This document shows positions 4,580 through 7,981 of a stretch of 7,981 nucleotides of DNA, one piece after another. Made by a program: the position numbers and the translations under genes. The notes beneath the pieces were generated by a model. That model was not told the origin of the DNA and did no database searches. It saw only the letters and a program-made list of their open reading frames with translations. This DNA is from Phycisphaerae bacterium (GTDB taxonomy: Bacteria; Planctomycetota; Phycisphaerae; UBA1845; UTPLA1), in the NCBI GenBank assembly GCA_029259995.1, contig JAJDEC010000629.1, forward strand, positions 1 to 7,981. Direction: 5' to 3'. Position 1 is the first letter of the stretch. Each line of letters opens with the position of its first letter.

Positions 4580-7500
4580 CTTACGAACCACAAGCAAACG
4601 CCCACGCCCAGAATGACCGCCGGCCAGACGCCGATCAGCAGGGTGCGAATGCGTGTCTGAACGGACGCTGAAATCGCGCCGATCCGCGGCACAGGGACGG
4701 GGCCTCGGCCGATGTACTCGGGCGTGTCGTTGAGCCAGTTGACGGCGTTGACGAACAGGTCCAGATTCTCTGTCGGCGGCGGATCGAGGCGGATCTTTTC
4801 AAAAGACGCCACGACGGGGTTCGAGAGATAGCCGTCCATGAAGGACTGACCGATCCCCATCAGGACAATCCGTGTATCCTTCGTCGTTTTGACGGGGCCG
4901 CTCGCGTCTTCCGCTCCGGCGCTGTCGCCTTTTCGCGTGGCCGCGACAACAAGATCGAACGGACTCGGCTCGGCGCCGATGATCAACTCGACGCCGACAT
5001 GCACACGCTGTCCCGCCTTGAGACCTGTCTTCGCCAGATGGCTTTTGTAAACCGGCGCCCCGAAAGTCCCGCCCATGTCAAAGGCGATTCCGTTGAGCTG
5101 CTTGCCGTTGATTGTCAGTTTGAACTGCTTCCGCGGTATCGCCGCGCCGACATTGGGATCGTAGGGGAGCTTCGCTCGATAGCCGGGGCTCGCCACTTTC
5201 CGCACAGTCGTCGTAATCGGCTCATTCGGGAAGTACGTGTCGTGGATGCCGACGATCCGCACGCCGACATCGATCTTGCTGTCTGCATCGACTTTGGCGG
5301 CGGCGCGATTCGCTTCCGTCAGCGGAATCCACGCTTCGTTGTCTTCGGCACGGAGTATCGTTGCGAACGTGGTGCCATTGAGCGTGACATTCACGGGCAT
5401 TTCTTCGTCGCCCGCGAAGGCGGCCAGCTCGCGATGCGTTGTCATCGGAACCGGAATGCGATAGGGCTCTTCGGTCTCGACCGTGATGCGAATTGTCTCT
5501 TTCTTCTCTGCCCCGGCGCTGTCCAGTACGAGTTCGGCATCGACCGGCGCGCCAACGGCGACGCCGGCCTCTTTGATATCTGACGCGTTGAATTCAACCC
5601 ACTTGCTGCCGACGGATTCGAGCGGGGCCCGGAACTTGTATCCGTCGATCGTCAACATGGCGGCCTTGGCATCCAGCGCCGGCACGAAGCCCAGCGGCAG
5701 AGTGATGCGGCCTTCCAGATCGGCGATTGCGACGATGTCGAATTCACCTGTCGGGCGTTTGTCCAGTTCAATGATGTTCTCGACGCGCGGATCATTGATA
5801 ATGCCCACGATTTTTGTGAGCGTGTCGATGGACGTACCGATGTACTGCTCGCGATCCGGAATGCGGAGAATTGACTCGATGTCGACCTCGGCCTTGTCTG
5901 CGGGTTCCATGATGTCGATGACGCACGCCTCGCTCACGAGCGAGCGCGTCCCCTGCATGGGTTTTCCGACGGGATGATCCGAATAGCCGATCATCGGCAG
6001 CCAGTTGATGTCTCTGCCGTTGATCGTGAATCCGCGTTCCGATTTCGGCGCCGGATCGACGCTGATCACACGCGTGCCCGTATCCACATGCAGGCCGAAT
6101 TTCGATTCGAGAAGCTTGTTGTATGCATACTCCGGCGTCGTCGGCGGGCCGAAGGGCGAAGCGGAGACTTCCCAGCTGGCCAGAAAGATGCCGCGGCCCG
6201 TTGTCTCAAGGATGTCCTGCATCTTCCGAAGCTCGGCAGCGCCGAACGCCTGCGTCGGCGTCTGTTGTCCGAACGGATTCGGCATGGCGGGCGGCGGCGG
6301 CGGCAGGAAGACGTGGATTGATTCCAGGCCTTCTTCGACCGTCGGCGCGTCAGGCTGCTCGGCGAGATTCCATTGATAGACATTGAAATTCGCGGCGATC
6401 AGGCGTTCACGCAGAATGTTGGTCTGGGCGAGGGGGACTTTGCTGCGCGGCGGCGGCGGGGCGAACGGGCTGCGCTGCTGCGGCGCCGGCGGTTCAAAGC
6501 CGACGAAGATGACGTTGGCGAATTTCTTGTCCGCCGTCAGTGCGAGGAATGCCGTCGACAAGGCGCTGTCGCCGTTGAAGGTTCGAAGCGGATCCTCCGT
6601 GTCATCGCGTCGCCCCATGTCGCGAATCGGCCACGCATCGTCAAAGGGCACGACGCGGATCTTGCCGCCGCTGCGAATGACGATCGTGTTGGGTTCCCGC
6701 AACTTGTCGGCGATGTCGCCGAGCGTCAGTTCCGGCAACTCGCCGAGCTGCGCCTTGACGCCGTCCATCGCCGCAAGTGTCGCGGCAAACATGCCGTCGT
6801 TGTCCGACGCCGAGAGCATCGCCTGCGAGCCCGCATCCATGCTCGAAAGACTGTCGGCCAGGCTCGTCAGAATCTGTTCGCAGACGGCGATGTTCTGTTC
6901 GACGCTCGCCGTGTTGCGGCGCACGCCCTGCAGGGCCGCCTGCAATTCGTCGGGCGCATTTTTGTCGAGAATGCCGAGCACCTGAAGTCGCATTTCCTCC
7001 AGGCTGCGTCCTGTATTCTGAAAGACGCCGCTGACTTCAATCTGCATCTGCAGCGGACCGTTCTGCACGCGGGCGCTCCAGTCGGCGTGTCGCTTGACGA
7101 TCGGAAACGCATCGGAGAATCGATCGACGCGCGCGACGAGCCCGTTGAGCGTTCCGGCGACGTCGGCACAGGCATCCGCGAACGCCTTCAACGGCGCCTT
7201 GAGATCATCCGGCGGCGGTGCATTCTCATCGCCGATGGCGTCGCGCAACTGCGTCGCGACGTTCCGAGCCGATACGGCCACTTCCCGAAGGGACGCGACA
7301 TATTCCGAGTCCGGCTTCGTCGTCTCCTTCGCGAGATCCGTAAAGCGGCCCATCAGGCGACCGATCTGGTTGAATCCGTCGGACAGTGAATCGATCGATG
7401 TTCTGGCGAGCGTTGTCGCCTCGCCATACTTCGGCAGGCCCGCCTGGGGGACGAGATCGTCAATCTGCGTCTTGAGATCGACAACGTCGTCCTGCATTTC

Positions 7501-7981
7501 CTTCAGCTTGAGCACGACATCCGCAAACAGCGGAAAACCGCTCAACCACGCGTCGGGATTGGACTTGACCGTTGCCGCCTCGGCGACTCGCTGGGATAAC
7601 TCCGCCTCCAGCCCGGCGCGCACGCGCTCGAAAGTCTCGATCGCTGTCTGATGGCCTTCGGCCTCGCCGCCCATCGACTTGCTGATCTCGCTGACGAGAT
7701 CCTCGCGCTGCCGATCCGTCGCGACGTGCGTGACTTTGATTTTTTTCGAGTAGCCCGACAGCTCGTCGCAGTATTCCTGCAGGCGGCCGATGTACTCGCG
7801 CTGGCTCTTGTCCTTGTCGTTGGGTTCGTAGACAAACGACAGTTCGATGTCATTCTTCGCGCCGTCAAGAATTGACCGGGTTCGATCGCTGAGGCCGTAG
7901 TTCCCCACGCTGGCGAGATCTTCCCGCCAGTGCTTGTAGGACGCCAGCAGGTTGATCGCGATCAACAGCGCCGCGGCCACG
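4570..7981 (-). CDS. GldG-like ABC-transporter auxiliary protein, 5' end outside window (partial)
   Basis: At least 1136 residues (numbered from the GTG at 7980-7978) read in from the right edge. The hydrophobic MAAALLIAINLLASY stretch is the end of the first membrane segment, so the true start lies further right. Residues 26-100 (YGLSDRTRSILDGAKNDIEL, then VTHVATDRQ) match the opening of the GldG/ABC_transp_aux (PF09822) fold, and 430-640 continue it with a FVGFEPP strand and a KMQDILETTGRGIFLASWE segment. Between them, residues about 105-428 are an Ala/Leu/Asp-rich helical insertion. Residues 745-1015 hold three beta-rich repeats. A single C-terminal membrane helix (about 1112-1133, LLIGVWPAVILGVGVCLWFV) ends in RRR, so the bulk of the protein is extracytoplasmic and anchored at both ends. 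In known operons this protein partners a GldF-type permease and an ABC ATPase, expected just right of the window. The substrate is unknown. Proline runs occur at 508-511 and 560-564. Confidence 0.85.
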   Translation of the reverse strand, partial: VAAALLIAINLLASYKHWREDLASVGNYGLSDRTRSILDGAKNDIELSFVYEPNDKDKSQREYIGRLQEYCDELSGYSKKIKVTHVATDRQREDLVSEISKSMGGEAEGHQTAIETFERVRAGLEAELSQRVAEAATVKSNPDAWLSGFPLFADVVLKLKEMQDDVVDLKTQIDDLVPQAGLPKYGEATTLARTSIDSLSDGFNQIGRLMGRFTDLAKETTKPDSEYVASLREVAVSARNVATQLRDAIGDENAPPPDDLKAPLKAFADACADVAGTLNGLVARVDRFSDAFPIVKRHADWSARVQNGPLQMQIEVSGVFQNTGRSLEEMRLQVLGILDKNAPDELQAALQGVRRNTASVEQNIAVCEQILTSLADSLSSMDAGSQAMLSASDNDGMFAATLAAMDGVKAQLGELPELTLGDIADKLREPNTIVIRSGGKIRVVPFDDAWPIRDMGRRDDTEDPLRTFNGDSALSTAFLALTADKKFANVIFVGFEPPAPQQRSPFAPPPPRSKVPLAQTNILRERLIAANFNVYQWNLAEQPDAPTVEEGLESIHVFLPPPPPAMPNPFGQQTPTQAFGAAELRKMQDILETTGRGIFLASWEVSASPFGPPTTPEYAYNKLLESKFGLHVDTGTRVISVDPAPKSERGFTINGRDINWLPMIGYSDHPVGKPMQGTRSLVSEACVIDIMEPADKAEVDIESILRIPDREQYIGTSIDTLTKIVGIINDPRVENIIELDKRPTGEFDIVAIADLEGRITLPLGFVPALDAKAAMLTIDGYKFRAPLESVGSKWVEFNASDIKEAGVAVGAPVDAELVLDSAGAEKKETIRITVETEEPYRIPVPMTTHRELAAFAGDEEMPVNVTLNGTTFATILRAEDNEAWIPLTEANRAAAKVDADSKIDVGVRIVGIHDTYFPNEPITTTVRKVASPGYRAKLPYDPNVGAAIPRKQFKLTINGKQLNGIAFDMGGTFGAPVYKSHLAKTGLKAGQRVHVGVELIIGAEPSPFDLVVAATRKGDSAGAEDASGPVKTTKDTRIVLMGIGQSFMDGYLSNPVVASFEKIRLDPPPTENLDLFVNAVNWLNDTPEYIGRGPVPVPRIGAISASVQTRIRTLLIGVWPAVILGVGVCLWFVRRR
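4936..5748 (-). repeat. Three beta-rich protein repeats in the GldG-like protein
   Basis: The core motifs LTIDGYKF (from residue 776), VTLNGTTF (from 865) and LTINGKQL (from 955) are 89 and 90 residues apart. Each is followed 35-40 residues later by a matching strand: VDAELVLD, IDVGVRIV and VHVGVELI. Nucleotide cores are about 5655-5521, 5388-5251 and 5118-4981. The pattern suggests three tandem beta-sandwich-like domains. Alignment was by eye and DNA-level identity is low. Confidence 0.6.

Noticed and set aside
6373..7389. 338-codon plus-strand frame opposite the GldG-like gene
   Set aside because: Same reasoning: Arg-rich, no domain, and antisense to a coherent helical region.

Overview
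The window looks like chromosomal DNA from a GC-rich (roughly 60 % by eye) planctomycete, most plausibly a Phycisphaerae-like or uncultured lineage. The basis is gene content: a GldG-like ABC-transporter auxiliary protein next to a long DUF4340 protein, a zinc-ribbon/bactofilin fusion, and a FolC homologue with a lysine-rich N-terminal tail. The lineage is an inference; no rRNA or other phylogenetic marker is present. No tRNA, rRNA, CRISPR array, insertion sequence or prophage gene was seen.

Layout from left to right. (1) Positions 1-343, minus strand: the first 114 codons of a probable folC (dihydrofolate/folylpolyglutamate synthase), running off the left edge. (2) Positions 344-788: a 445-base divergent intergenic region with no convincing gene, a small operator-like repeat cluster and a weak promoter candidate. 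(3) Positions 789-1307, plus strand: a small zinc-ribbon plus bactofilin cytoskeletal protein. (4) Positions 1308-1371: a short convergent gap without a recognisable terminator. (5) Positions 1372-7981, minus strand: three same-strand genes transcribed right to left. In transcription order they are a GldG-like protein (5' end beyond the right edge), a 746-residue DUF4340 protein, and a two-pass membrane protein. The two spacers are 94 and 68 bases, and each carries a hairpin at or immediately after the preceding stop codon.

How they may work together. In known gliding-type and uncharacterised ABC systems, a GldG/ABC_transp_aux protein is encoded after an ABC ATPase and a GldF-type permease, and DUF4340 genes often follow. 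The window probably holds the distal half of such an operon, with the ATPase and permease to the right of position 7981. The visible proteins would form a membrane-anchored assembly projecting outward from the cytoplasmic membrane. Its substrate or function cannot be read from the sequence.

The most notable architecture is inside the two large proteins. The DUF4340 protein is built from five diverged copies of one unit of about 145 residues, with a 17-residue linker at the equivalent site of copies 2 and 4 only. The GldG-like protein has a helical insertion of about 320 residues and three beta-rich repeats with a period of about 90 residues near its C terminus.
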